From: Oryzias latipes
Taxonomy: Eukaryota > Chordata > Actinopteri > Beloniformes > Adrianichthyidae
Reading direction: 5' to 3'
NCBI RefSeq assembly: GCF_002234675.1
Contig: NC_019863.2
Coordinates: 805,109 to 869,108, forward strand
DNA length: 64,000 bases
Shown piece by piece: positions 38,041 to 50,100 of the stretch; within the stretch, counting starts at the first letter, position 1; every line of letters begins with the position of its first letter. A program made the translations under genes and the position numbers. The notes under the pieces were generated by a model. It was not told where the DNA came from, did not search any database, and saw only the letters and a program-made list of their open reading frames with translations.

Positions 38041-40227
38041 TTTTCTATATAATTTAAATTACATGTCAAAGAGGTCTAGAACTTCTAAATGTTTAGAAAT
38101 TATTTTTTAAAAATTCTTTGTATTAATTTTTTTATTTGTAAGAAGTCCTGCAACAATGCATTTCCATTAAAGTTTGAGCTTTTAAGGCTGACTGTTTCTC
38201 TTCTTTAACAAAACAAATGATGTATCTATATATATATTATATATATAAATATAATGTATTTACATATATGTATAAATATATATATAAATGTAAAAATATA
38301 TATAGTATATAAAAGCTACTTAGACACCACTAAAAGCAATAGAAATCATTGTCATGTGGGCGTCGTCGACCTCACCAAGATGGCGTCGCGCTCCGCCACC
38401 GTCGGCCAGGCTTCTAAAACGGGCGTGTCTCCTCTAGTGATATAACTCATTGGCTTCACCAAACGTGACGGCGCGATGCACTCTCCTCAACACTAGGGGG
38501 AGTATGCACCTCAACACATCCACAGTGTTACCAGAAATTGGGCAGTTTTGGTTCTAAATTTGCGGATAAAAGTGGCTTTGGGAGAGTATGCATAATTCAG
38601 GGGGGTTTGTTGTCGGTTCGGCAATTTTCATCTTTTCATTAACATCTAGTAGTGGTCTAAGTTAGGATGAGTGGTTGTTGGAGTTCCACAAAAATTCTAT
38701 GAACTGGAGTTCCATGAACGCAACAGGCCGCGTGTGGGAGGAGCTACCAGCTAATATTTTACCCTTATAGCCACATGGAGCGGTCGCCTGCGCTTATCTC
38801 AGTAAAAATGCATGGATGCACAATGTACATGGAGTGTTAAAAGATCATGTTTATTTATTTTGAATATTTTAACATGATAACAATGTTTCCATGTTTGAGT
38901 TCATGATATCATCCCAGAGAGAGTCTCTGCTTCAGTTCCTGCAGTCAAACGTCTTAAATCTCGTGTAAATCAGAGCGCCCAGGCAGCGCGAGAGTTAGTG
39001 TGTGAGCGCAAGTTAAGGGTCTGTTGCCCTGTCCCCCGGAAAAGAAATAATAAAAAAAGGTTTCCTCCAAAGTACAGAGCCTGATTATGGAGTAAGCCCT
39101 GGCTGCAGAATTGCTCAATCAATCCCGGATCTCCGCTGCGTTTTCTGACCACAGTCAGAAACGTCATCGCAGGAAAGGTTCAACATATTCCCGGGAGGGA
39201 AAGATAAAACCAGAGGACCTGGTTATAATCATTGTCTCATTGAAAATAGAAAAATATCATAAGGTTCAGGAGGCCTGAGCAGGCTTGTTCCGTTTTGCGC
39301 AGCTGCCTGGTCTGAGTCTGTTGGTCCGCCAGCTCGCCTCCTGCCAGCTGACAAGGCACGATGTGAGCTCTGAGTGAATGGCGTGAGAATGAGGAGTGTT
39401 TCAACGGGGGACTTCTAGACGTGGACGACCGGAGCTCCTCTGTGGTTTGGTTCACACAAACCCTCAAACTACAAAAACAGAGTCGTCCATGTTTGCATCT
39501 TCTGCAGCAGACAGATAGTTTGTCTCTATTTGATCTCTAATGTCAGCAAAGCCGCGCGGATATCGCTGAAATATGTCATCTCTCTGACTGGAACACCGCT
39601 GAGCGGGTATCGAGGAATATGAGTCGATTTCCATGGATGAGCCAATGAGCGTTTAGATCCCGCCCACTTTCACTGATTGACAGACAGACCCATTCTCCTG
39701 AAAAAGCTCTTCATGAAATAAATCAGTCATTGTGAAAAACAGCAACATGAAATATAAACAAAGCTACTTTGGAAAATATTGATTTTGAACTACAAGCTTC
39801 TGAAAAAAGAAGACAGAATTATAATAATATTCAACATGAATAAAAATGAATATTTTAAAATGCTGTTTTAAAATAATGAACAGGTTTTTAAAGCAAAATG
39901 AAATATATTTAATAATATAATGGCTTATATAAAATCAGTATGCAGGTTTTTCACAATTTCATGATCTTTTTATATATTTATGAGAGATTTATTGGTTGAT
40001 TGTGTATTTTCATGAGGCCATATTTATTTATTTCATTAAATATTTATTTATTTAATTATGAACAGTATAGGACTCCATAGAGAACAACAAAAGGAAAGAA
40101 AGACAACACAGCCATGGGTCCTTTGGACCGCAGGGATTCAGGGAGATCTATTAACAGATCTTCCTCCTCGGGTAAATATCATTTGGCCCAGTCCTTTGGT
40201 TTTTCTTGCAAATGCACACCTATTTTA

Positions 40228-40438
40228 CCCCTTGTGCTATCTTAGATGACCCCCCCCCCCCCGTACATTGACGTGTTCTCCCTACCATGACAAAGGTGGA
40301 TAAAGGTGGAAAGATTTCATGTAATCCATGGACACCAGTGAAGATCACAAATCATTGAAGAAAAAAGGTTCAGAGCACTGTCTAGTGGGTCTAGATGACC
40401 CAACTCCCAACGGTAAAGTGCCTAGGATAGCACAAGGG
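40228..40438 (-). mobile_element. Palindromic-end MITE, copy A
   Basis: Ends CCCTTGTGCTATC and GATAGCACAAGGG. The interior contains CATTGACGTGTTCTCCCTAC, CCATGGACACCAGTGAAGAT and CACTGTCTAGTGGGTCTAGA. It is the same family as 49417-49619 and 52460-52666 but inverted. A C-rich run lies just inside the left end. Confidence 0.92.
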
Positions 40439-41035
40439 TTTAGATGTCGTCCAAAACAAAGCCACTCGAGTCAGACCAGTTGAGGGGCTTCCCTGGATGT
40501 GGCGTGATAGTGTTGGAATCCAGTGTACCATGTCTGCCCCTGCTTATTGTTCAACACGGATATGTGCAGAGGGCACCACATGTGGTTGAAACTCCACATG
40601 CCTTCTCCATTTTTTACAGCTGCAGCACTCTGTTCATCTGCAATCAAACATGTTAGATTTTAGTTGGAGTAGATCTTGCCAGCTGCTGTTCATTCTCAGT
40701 CTGGAGCAGCTGATTTTTTGTACCACAAGGTCACATGCATTTCATCCAGACACATGTTTTTTTTGCTTCTGACAAAAGAGCAAGTCCTGTGTTTATTTTA
40801 AATTTCTTAACATCTATGGTGTAGTAGTAATATGAGGAGCCTCTACCATTTACCACAACATTCACATCCCAAATGGAGACTTGATTTGTTAGCAGTAAAA
40901 ATATATAATTTATTAAAAATTTGACACAAGTTCAATAAAAAGAGAAGTTTACAATATACTCCGACAGTTGGACCGCTAATATGTGCACATTAATGCTAGG
41001 CTAATGCTAGGCTCAGACAGAATAATGTTGACCAG
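40439..41035. other. Intergenic, unassigned
   Basis: Ordinary sequence. It contains TTAATGCTAGGCTAATGCTA, a small tandem duplication at about 40990-41010. No gene or repeat family recognised. Confidence 0.35.
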
Positions 41036-41800
41036 TCGTCACTAAGAGTGGCGTAACGTCATTATTTGGGTTGCCAGATTGGGCCCCCTTTTTTTCTCTT
41101 TTTTTTTCTGCCAGTTCGGGGCCCTGGTGGTGACGGCGGGGGCTGCGTAATTCGCGTATAGGGAGGGCCGGCCATGGGGCTGCAACGCTGGTGATAAGAG
41201 TCCATCACTTTTTATTCTTCCACGTTGGAGCATAACGGTCTTGGCCCCAACGGTGATAGTTGCCCTCGAAGCCCCCCAGTGAGACATGAGGTTCAAGGCC
41301 AATAATGCAGGGCTCCATAATATTGGCCAGCCAAAATTCATGTAAAATGTCTTGTCCTCCAGTCCGGATCCGCAACAGCTTCCCCACCACCAGCCCAGCT
41401 TTTTCTCCAGTCACAGTCATTATCTGGGTGCCGGTGGGAGTCCATGAGTTGGGGAGAGAACCAGTGGTGTCTGGCAGAACATCCGGCCGCACAAGGGAGA
41501 TGGAAACCACCAGAGCCTTGCAGTGTTGATCTTCCAGCTGACAGTTCAAGTAAAGTCCTCTGGTATAACCTAAACGTCCAACCAGTGTGCATCGGCATCG
41601 GAGGGGTGTTAGTGATTGGGATGGCAACCCCCACATCTGGCCATCCCGTTGTCATTTCCCTCAGGTGACGCTGTTCTGGTCTTTGGTGCTGGTGCAGGCC
41701 AATTGCGTGCAATATTTCTCCGGGATCACCACACCGGTAACGCAGATCAGAGGGATAACGCTAAGATGGCTGTGACGTAGAGGACTGGACTCTGAAGATG
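41036..41800 (-). mobile_element. Gypsy-like LTR retrotransposon fragment (protease region)
   Basis: A minus-strand frame (41205-41636) contains MTVTGEKAGLVVGK, HEFWLANIMEPCIIGLE and HVSLGG. This matches the retropepsin-like protease segment of teleost Gypsy elements (a TVTGE motif, then HEVWVADI and CILGLDFL). The catalytic DTG part is not recognisable and no LTRs are seen, so only a fragment remains. Confidence 0.62.
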
Positions 41801-41839
41801 TCGTCCGTTTCTTCTTCATGGTTGACCATCCTCACGCAG

Positions 41840-42370
41840 GGTTGAGCGCTGCACACTGCACGTCAGGAGGAGAGGATGGCCTCTGCTCGTTCACCTTCCC
41901 GTATTGCTGCCTCCAGGGTTTGGGGCGTGGAGAATTTATTCAGGAAATGCTGCCGAAATGGCTGGGACTCGGTCCGGGCAGGGCGCTGGTTCTGGGGAGG
42001 GCGCACCGCACCTTGGCGGCTGGACCGAACCGACACCTAGCCGTCCTGATTCGATTTTGGAGGTTTCAAGACAGGGATATGGTTTACCGTCTCCCATCAC
42101 AAAAGAAGATGATGGAACTAACCTCGTCTTTGTGCAAGATTTCTCTGCGGAAACGATGCGCAAATGCCGGGAGTTCGACACCACCAGAAAGCATTTCACT
42201 GAAATGGGAATATTCCTTGGATTTCATGTGAACCCCTGCAAGCTGAGAGTGGTCCATAACGGAAAGATCCACCTTTTTTCGGTGAACTCCAGCGAAAGAC
42301 TGCGACAGACTGGCGACCTGTCCAGGATGTCCCCTGCCTTCGCCTGTAAGTGGCTGGGATAGGCTCCAGC
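41840..42370 (+). pseudogene. L1-type ORF1 protein fragment (Transposase_22 domain), first copy
   Basis: One frame reads MLPKWLGLGPGRALVLGRAH then RTLAAGPNRHLAVLIRFWRF and QDRDMVYR, the RNA-binding core of L1 ORF1. A 1-base shift leads to DFSAETMRKCREFDTTRKHF and FLGFHVNPCKLRVVHNGK, the C-terminal domain. Directly after it, the common fish motif CGACCTGTCCAGGATGTCCC (about 42320) marks the boundary. Confidence 0.72.
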
Positions 42371-42429
42371 AGACAGCCAGCAAACACAGAGAAAAGAAGA
42401 CAAGGACAACGAGAAGGAAGGCATGCTAG

Positions 42430-43386
42430 CACCAGAAGCTGATATGGCTAACTTTCAGAGCAGCCTAAATGGCGTTAGCAAACAAATCCAGAGTTTGCAT
42501 AGCGACATGAAGGCTGACTTAAAAACATTCAAAGATGACATCACGGATCAAATGAGTGACAAGTTATCTGAATTCAGAGAGGACATCTAGCAGAAAATGT
42601 CCATGATATCAACAGAGATGAGCGAACAACAAGAAAAGATAAACGCAGCTGCGGGGCGGGTGGAAGAGATGGAAGCGTGGAGCCGTGAAGCGAATCGTGT
42701 GCTGTGTGATTTAATGAAAGATGAAGATGAATGACCTGGATGACCTGGAATCGAGGTCAGACGGAATAACCTGCAAATCTACGGTGTCAAAGAGGAAGCA
42801 GAGACGACAGAAAACTTGATGCTTGCTTTTATTGACAAATGGCTCAAAGAGGAGTTCTCTCTAAACATGGATCTCCAGATTCAGAGATCCTATCGTAGCT
42901 CCAATGCTAAAGGCAAATCATCCTCCATGGTCTATTGTAATCTGCTTTCAACAATTCACTGTAAAAGACTTGATACTTAAAAAAACACGGGACAAAAAGA
43001 TTGTCATGTATGGAGAAAAAATGGTCTTTTTCAACCATGACTACACGGAGAGGATTCTGCAACAATGCAAAGCATACATAAACATCAAAAAGGTGTTGAA
43101 GAGAGAAGGAATCTGCTTCCTAACTCCCTTCAATAAAATGCGTGTGCACTGGCCGGGCAGAGTTGTAACATACGGGGACGCAGACGACGCGACCAACGAT
43201 CTGAGGAAGAGAGGATACGAGGTGGAAAACCCGGTGGGACACTCCGGGGAGTTTGCTCAGGCGGAGAAACTACTGTCAACTGGAGTCGCTACGTGGAAAC
43301 CGAGAAGGAAAGAGAGACCAGGACAAGCAGCCAGACGAGCACGCGCACAGCTCCAGGAATTTGAGCACAAGAACACAAGAAACTAA
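42430..43386 (+). pseudogene. L1-type ORF1 protein, second and different copy
   Basis: From about 42444 a frame gives a coiled-coil (NFQSSLNGVSKQIQSLHSDM, KADLKTFKDDITDQMSDKLS) that stops at 42588. A shifted frame gives NNLQIYGVKEEAETTENLML. From 42904 a 160-codon frame gives VIMYGEK-like and MVFFNHDYTERILQQCKAY, INIKKVLKREGICFLTPFNK and ATNDLRKRGYEVENPVG, the Transposase_22 C-terminal domain, with a basic tail. At least two frameshifts and one stop. Confidence 0.78.
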
Positions 43387-43739
43387 CTTTTAAGTGAACA
43401 ATTACAGTTGTCATCTAAATTAGAATCAGACTTGTCAATGTCCTCTGCCTTGATGGGTATTAAACCCAAGAAATGTTGGATATGAGGGAATAGGATTTAG
43501 TTGTGCAGACTAGGATGGGTAAAGTAATCCAGTAAGGGATGAATCTCATCACTAACAAGGGGCCCTCTCTTTTTGGGAGATCTTACCCCTTAAAACAACG
43601 ACTTTCCTTCATGGAAGCATCTGTTCATGTATATAGTTAAAATGTGTTCTAAATTTTTGTTTGTTAAGTTATTGGTTGGAGAAGGTACATCTAGAACCTG
43701 CAGATCGAATATTATTTTGTAAAAGACTCTATAACCATT

Positions 43740-44395
43740 TACTAAAAGAAATGAATAGCATCTCCTGTCTCTAAATGTAAATGGTCTGGGAAACCCAGTT
43801 AAAAGGGCCAGAATTATGACTAAACTAAAGAAAGAAAAAAAAGCATATAAACATATAAACGTCCTGCAAGAGACCCATTTGACAAATACAGAACATGAAA
43901 AATTGAAAAAGTTTGGGTTCAAGAACACTTTCCATAGCTCACACACCAAACCACTGAAACGTGGAGTAGCAATATTGATAGCGAACACAGTTCAGTTTAC
44001 ATGTAAAAGGAAAGTTAAAGTACTAAAGAGTTTTTCAAACTTTTGTTTGACACTATTGCAACAGAAGCTGAAGGTATATGTTTCTGTGAAGGAGATTTAA
44101 ATGTGATTATGGAACATAACCTAGTCACAACCAGTAAGAATAGAAATAAGAAACCAACCTAAAAAATGTGTAAAAAATATGTGGAAATCAATGGGATTTT
44201 CTGATGTGTGGAGAGATCTCCATCCTCTACAAAAAGATTACAGCCACTACTCGGAAAATCAATCAGTCTATTCCAGGATTGATTATTTCTTCATGCAGAA
44301 AGAGCACATGAACACTATAATGGATGTTACATTGGAGCAGCTGATGTATCAGACCACAATGCCATTTATTTAAAAATTAGACTTAAGGGCAGGCA
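43740..44395 (+). pseudogene. L1-type ORF2 endonuclease fragment
   Basis: Plus-strand frames read SLNVNGLGNPVKRARIM, HINVLQETHLTNTEHEKLKK and KRGVAILIANTVQF, the APE-type endonuclease start with its QETH catalytic motif. After an internal deletion, CEGDLNVIM, DYFFMQKEHM and DVSDHNAIYL follow in shifted frames. It lies downstream of, and is probably continuous with, the ORF1 copy at 42430-43386. Confidence 0.78.
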
Positions 44396-44399
44396 AAGA

Positions 44400-44955
44400 A
44401 ATATCATACAGTAACTGCAGGGTGTAAGATGCATACATGGAGCGCCACAATCAAATGGCTGGAATAATATACAGGAACACGTGTGCAGAATATGGACTGG
44501 AAACCCCAAGGTCAAAATGGGAAACACCTCCAAAGGTGGTAGAGAATGAGAGGGCAAAGATCCTGTGGGACTTCCAGATTCAGACTGATAGGATTGTAAT
44601 GGGGAACCAACCAGACATTGTAGTGGTGGATAAAGAACAGAGGAAAGCCGTTGTGGTGGATGTGGCAGTGCCAAGAGATGGGAACATCAGGAAGAAGGAA
44701 CATGAGAAACTGGAGAAATACCAGGGACTCAGAGAAGAACTGGAGAAAGCCTGGAAAGTGAAGGTGACAGTGGTGCCTGTGGTAATTGGAGCACTCGGGG
44801 CAGTAACCCCCCAAGCTGGAGGAGTGGCTGCAACAGATACCTGGAAAGACCTCAGACCTCTCAGTCCAGAAAAGAACAGTGCTAGGAACAGCTAAGATAC
44901 TGCAGGACCCTCAAGCTCCCAGGCCTCTGGTAGAGGACCCGAGCTTGGGTGAGAA
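44400..44955 (+). pseudogene. C-terminal restriction-like endonuclease of an R2/R4-type non-LTR element
   Basis: A 152-codon frame at 44437-44895 contains NERAKILWDFQIQTDRIVMG, NQPDIVVVDKEQRKAVVVDV, AVPRD and EKYQGLREELEKAWKVKV, then VVPVVIGALGAVT. PDIVV followed by VVVDVAVPRD is the PD-(D/E)XK-like core of the C-terminal endonuclease found in R2/R4/Dong/NeSL-type elements, not in L1. The frame is unbroken over this domain and extends into a 3' tail. The reverse transcriptase is missing, so the element is 5'-truncated at about 44400. Confidence 0.8.
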
Positions 44956-45031
44956 ACCCGCGGAGGGTGAGAGGGGCGTTTTTGTAATTCTACTTGAATT
45001 GTTTTATTTTAATGTTATGCAGCAAAGTAAA

Positions 45032-46416
45032 AAGCGATTATGTAGCATAAATAAAAAGCAAAATCAAAACCAGAAATGCTTTTACATTTTCAAAATGAAA
45101 AAGCAGTTTTTGACTCAAAAATATAATGAAAAAGCAATCCACCAAAATGCTTTTTCATTTCCTTCCTCAACACAGCTTATTCTGTCACTTAATTAAAATT
45201 AAAATGAAAATGGTATTTGACATTTCATTTTCAAGACGTTCCATGGTAAATGTGTAGCATAATTCATTTAGAAATGTCTAATTTGACAATTAAAATGGAT
45301 TAACAGAAATGCTTTTTAATTTTCAAAATGTAGCTGCATTTTTTGACTCAAAATTAAAAAGAAAAAGCAATACTTCAAAATGCTTTATCATTTTATACCT
45401 AAAACCGCTTATTCTGTGTCATAATTAAAACGAAAATGCAAAGAGGGGATTGCATTTGCATTTTAACATCCACCCCGCGCACCTTGTCACAATATTCATT
45501 TCTTAAAAGCATTAGCAGAGGGGAGGCGGGGCGATGACGTCACTGCTTTCTCCGTGTGTCCGGCTGCTGACTGACGCACACACACACCAGGAGCAGACTG
45601 TGTTAGCGGCAGAGACGAGGGTTTTGTGATGGTTGTGAACTTCTGATGAGTTTCCACAGCTTCTCAGGACTACATAGCAGCATGTCCGCCTTCTGCGGTC
45701 CTCCTCCTGATGCACCGCGGACAAGCTTTTGTTCTTCGGACCGCCAGCTGCCTTCGCATAGCGGAGCGCGAAGCTCCGATGATCGCTGAAGGCGGAAATA
45801 CTGCTACGATCTGAGAAACCATCATATGGATTTGTGTTTCCAGTGGTGTCCAGAACTGGTGCGTGGGTGTGCGTCAGTCAGCAGCCGGACACACAGAGAA
45901 AGCAGTGACGTCATCGCCCCGCCTCCCCTCTGCTAATGCTTTTAAGAAATGAATATTGTGACAAGGTGCGCGGGGTGGATGTTAAAATGCAAATGCAATC
46001 CCCTCTTTGCATTTTCGTTTTAATTATGACACAGAATAAGCGGTTTTAGGTATAAAATGATAAAGCATTTTGAAGTATTGCTTTTTCTTTTTAATTTTGA
46101 GTCAAAAAATGCAGCTACATTTTGAAAATTAAAAAGCATTTCTGTTAATCCATTTTAATTGTCAAATTAGACATTTCTAAATGAATTATGCTACACATTT
46201 ACCATGGAACGTCTTGAAAATGAAATGTCAAATACCATTTTCATTTTAATTTTAATTAAGTGACAGAATAAGCTGTGTGGAGGAAGGAAATGAAAAAGCA
46301 TTTTGGTGGATTGCTTTTTCATTATATTTTTGAGTCAAAAAATGCTTTTTCATTTTGAAAATGTAAAAGCATTTCTGGTTTTGACTTTGCTTTTTATTTA
46401 TGCTACATAATCGCTT
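45032..46416. mobile_element. 1.38-kb near-perfect palindromic (foldback) element
   Basis: Left arm 45032-45592 (starting AAGCGATTATGTAGCATAAA, ending CTGACTGACGCACAC) and right arm 45857-46416 (ending TTTATGCTACATAATCGCTT) are almost identical in inverse over about 560 bp. The inner 264 bp are also weakly palindromic (AGCAGCATGTCCGCCTTCTG against CTGAAGGCGGAAATACTGCT). Arms are AT-rich outside, with recurring AAAATGCTTTTTCATTTT motifs, and GC-rich near the centre. No ORF above 80 codons. Confidence 0.95.
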
Positions 46417-46523
46417 CCATATTAAAAGGCCCCCGCCCGGACAACATGAATGTGTTTCATGCAGTGGCCACGAGAGGGCGGTAAACGCGCTGGAGGACGT
46501 CAGGCTCCATCAGAAGAAGAAAC

Positions 46524-46531
46524 CCGGAAGT
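46524..46531 (+). promoter_or_regulatory. ETS-type site upstream of HGH1
   Basis: CCGGAAGT, the ETS-family consensus, in a CpG-rich block (46430-46600) about 590 bp before the HGH1 ATG. The block ends with CTGTCGTTAAG|GTAGTG, a plausible donor for a non-coding first exon. The role is inferred. Confidence 0.4.
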
Positions 46532-47116
46532 GGGGATCAGCGCCGCGCGGTGTGTCACAGAGCTGCTGTCGTTAAGGTAGTGCGCTTCACCTGCATGTTC
46601 ATCGATGATCGAAATTTTAGTCTTGATCGCTGGATTCCTTTTTTATTTTTTTTATTCTTACCTTTCAACCACACACGTGACGCCGTAGTTTTTTTCTTCT
46701 TCTATTAGATGAAACACAGTTTGAGAACTTGTAGACAGAGCGCGCGGAGAGCCACATTACTGAAGCCCCGCCCCCCGAATTCATCATATTTCACATTTTC
46801 AAAAATCAGATGAAGGTTTCACAAATCAGAAAGTGTTTCATGTATTCTTTACTATCTAAATGATACTTTAATCATTTATCCAGGCTTGAGCAGCCCTGGT
46901 CCTGTGGTTTTTGAACAGGACACGGTCGGTCCTCCTAGGTCAGTGGTCTTAGTTTGAAATGCAGGGGAATACTCTTTCCTCACGAATCGAAAGCTGTGAA
47001 TAGGAAGCCAACTCCAGCGTCGTCACCAGAGTAGTGAATGTGAGGAAAGCTGTGCTGGTTATGAACGTTTTGCATTGGTCTCATCATCAGCATCCCGTTT
47101 TTGTGGTTTGGAGAAG

Positions 47117-50100
47117 ATGCTGAGTGATGGTGAAGCTGCAGAGCTGCTGTCCTTCCTGACCCTTGGTACCCGCCCCGATGTGAAGGCCAAGGCCACCGAG
47201 TACATCCTGGGACTGTCTGCCAGCAGGTGATGAAGACTATGGTGGTGTCAGTGTTCCCACCTGCTGCTTAAGGTCCAAAGAACACATTCATGAATGATTT
47301 CATGTGTCTTCAAACCCTTAGAGCTTTTCTGGAATGAAGCCATTAGCTTTTGTCGAGTCCTTTTCATACAGATAAAGCCAGCTAGAGAGCTTTGCAGTGA
47401 CCAGTTTGCCAGCAGGTGATGAACGTATGGGTTGATGCATCTGCACAAAGCCTGCAAATCTGGGAAGAGCATCATAGTGAGCTCTATGTTTTTGCTGCAG
47501 AGTCACATGTTTTTGTTTTATTTGGAGCTTCAGGGCAGATGGTTAGAGGAGGGTAGATGTCAGCTAGAGCTGCACTAAATGAGGAAAACTTGCAATTTGC
47601 AATATTAGTGTTCAATATTGTGATGACGATATAACCTGCGATAAATTAGCAAATAGCAGAACAACTAAATACATCATTTCCATTTCTCTGCAACAGTTGA
47701 ATTCAAATAAGTCAACTTATTAACCCAAATTACACTCCACTGTCTACATAGGAGGCAAACATCTAACATATAAGGGGTCCTTCTGATTGGTCGACGATGT
47801 AAAGGAGTCCATCTGATTGGTCAAATGCATAAAGGGATTTATTTGGTTCGTTAAACACTTCAAGCTGCCATAAGATAGTTTGAGGACATTTAAGATGATC
47901 ATTTATCACAATTTTCATTGATTTTTACACTGTGCAGGCCTAATGGCAGCTCTTCCATTTGTTTCTCTTTACAGCAATAAAGACATCTTTTTCTAAAAGA
48001 GAAGCTGAGCAAAAACTGAGTTGATCTACAGTTGTCACCCTTAATGGTGCAAAAAGTATTGTCAGTCTGGGATTCTGCTAGTTGTTCCACTTAAAAAATG
48101 ACTTTGGTCTGTAATCTTTATCATAGATACAATTATGAGACAGAATGTGAGAAAAGAATCCAGGACATCACATTGTTTGATTTTTAAAGAATACAATGCA
48201 GCAGAAAATATGGATTTGTCATAAATAAAGGTTCACCTCAATACTTGTACTGTACTTCTGTTATCAGTGACTGAGGTCAAAGGTTTCCTTAAGGTATTCA
48301 CCAGGTTTGAAGAGTCTGCTGCTCCTTTGGTCCCCAAGGGCTGTAATGTGTTGGGGCTGTTATTGGGAATCATACTGTCAACTCCCTCCACAGGCTCTCA
48401 GTTGGAATGAGGCCCCCAGCCTCTTTTGGCCATGAATCATTTTAAGGGCAAACAATATTTACACAGCAGAGCTGGCTTGGTGTGTGGGAACACCTGAGAC
48501 AGTGAATCCATGTTCGGGGTAAAAACGTCTGTTAAATGTAGCTTTCTTTTTCTCTGAAGTCAGGTTCCATTTCCATTCAATGCTGTGTTCCATGCAACAT
48601 TTCTATCTGCCTTCAGGGAAGGGTGCTGTTTCCTACGGTCCAAACCGGACTTGGTCAGCGCCCTCTTTGCGCTGACCTCTGACATCTCTGTTGCTATAGC
48701 GAAGGACTGCTACCACATCATCATCAACCTGTCAGCTGATGAGACTCTGCATCAGGTCAGACCTGGAATAAAAGTTCCAGCTGGCTAATGTTTTGGACCC
48801 TGTTGTGAAGTGTCTCGTGTCTCACCCAGGTTTTAGTGTCAGACGGTAAAGTTCTTCCGGTTCTATTGAAGAAGCTTCTGGATCCAGATTACCTGTTCTC
48901 TGATCAGATCTGCACCATCCTGTCTAACCTGACACGTCACGAGAGGACCTGCAAGACGGTATTCAAGGCGAGTGGCGGCTGTTACCCAGCAACACTTCTA
49001 ATCTTGCAGCGTTTCACCAGACAAGGACAGGAAAATGAAAGCTGAAGTCCTTTCTCTGTCCCACGTCATGTCCTGGTGCCACAGGTCTCCATCCTTTTCC
49101 TTCCTTTGTTTCTTATTTGGATGAAACGTTGGGTTATGTGGTTAGTCATGATTATCGGCAGTGCCTTTGCTGTGTTTTTCATTTTTAAAGCATCTGTTCA
49201 AGCCTTGTTTTGGGACCAGAACCATTGTAAAAGTACTGGTTTGGCACCGGCACCAGAGAAAGTCCAAACGATTCATCCCTAATTTGAACTGACATAGGCA
49301 GATTGATGAAGATTGTTCATTGTTTTTTTGGTTGTTTAATTCAGCAGCCATTGTCTAAAAGTACATTGCAGCAGTGTTGGAAATAAACAGCACTGTATTT
49401 TCTTAATCATTCTAAACCCTTGTGCTATCCTAGGCACTTTGGGAGTGGGGTCATCTAGACCCACTAGACAGTGCTCTGAACCTTTTTTCTTCAATGATTT
49501 GTGATCTTCACTGGTGTCCATGGATTACATGAAATCTTTCCACCTTTATTCACCTTTGTCATGGTAGGGAGAACACGTCAATGGAAGGGGGGGGGGTTCA
49601 TCTAAGATAGCACAAGGGGTAAAGAACCTCATTGCTTAAAGCTTCGTTTTTTTTGCTCTTGAATCCAGACCCTTTGAGTGTCGAAAGAATATTTTTAATT
49701 TAAAGCACCTGGAACTTTCCTTGGTAAAAGAAACTTGTATGTAGATACACAGGTAGGTACAGTACTGGATGATCTGATCAATAAAATGTATTTTATAGAA
49801 AAACCTTCATGTGAAGGGTGTTTCAGTATTAGCTTTTCAAAGTCATAGTCTTGAAATAGTGTCGTTTATTGTCTTGAGAAGTGAAAGTTTCTGAGTCTGG
49901 TTGTTCCTCAGCAGAGTCTGTGGAACCTTCTTCCAGGGGATCAGTCCATGGTGGGGTGGGTGGGATCAGAATTTGCCATTTTTCCACTCCTGCCTCCTGA
50001 ATGTGTGTGTGTGTGTGTGTGTGTGTGGGGATGGATTTCAATGATCTTCACTCTGCTGCATCACTCTGCTGTGAATTCCAGATAGTCCCTCTGTAGAAAG

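Larger units (their letters stand above)
36584..40080 (+). mobile_element. 3.5-kb THAP-domain DNA transposon with about 400-bp terminal inverted repeats
   Basis: The left arm 36584-36967 is the near-identical inverse of the right arm 39674-40080. Both start CTATGGAGTCCT from outside, and AGAA flanks each side. A second inverted pair lies further in: about 37061-37136 and 38356-38452, sharing CCAATGAGTTATATCACTAG and GCCATCTTGGTGAGGTC. Between the inner pair is a THAP-type zinc-finger relic. The THAP domain is the DNA-binding module of P-like and some other transposases; no catalytic domain is visible. Confidence 0.82.

Noticed and set aside
45032..46416. A CRISPR-like or satellite array because of the recurring AAAATGCTTTTTCATTTT motif
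   Set aside because: The motif is not regularly spaced and the dominant structure is one large inverted repeat.
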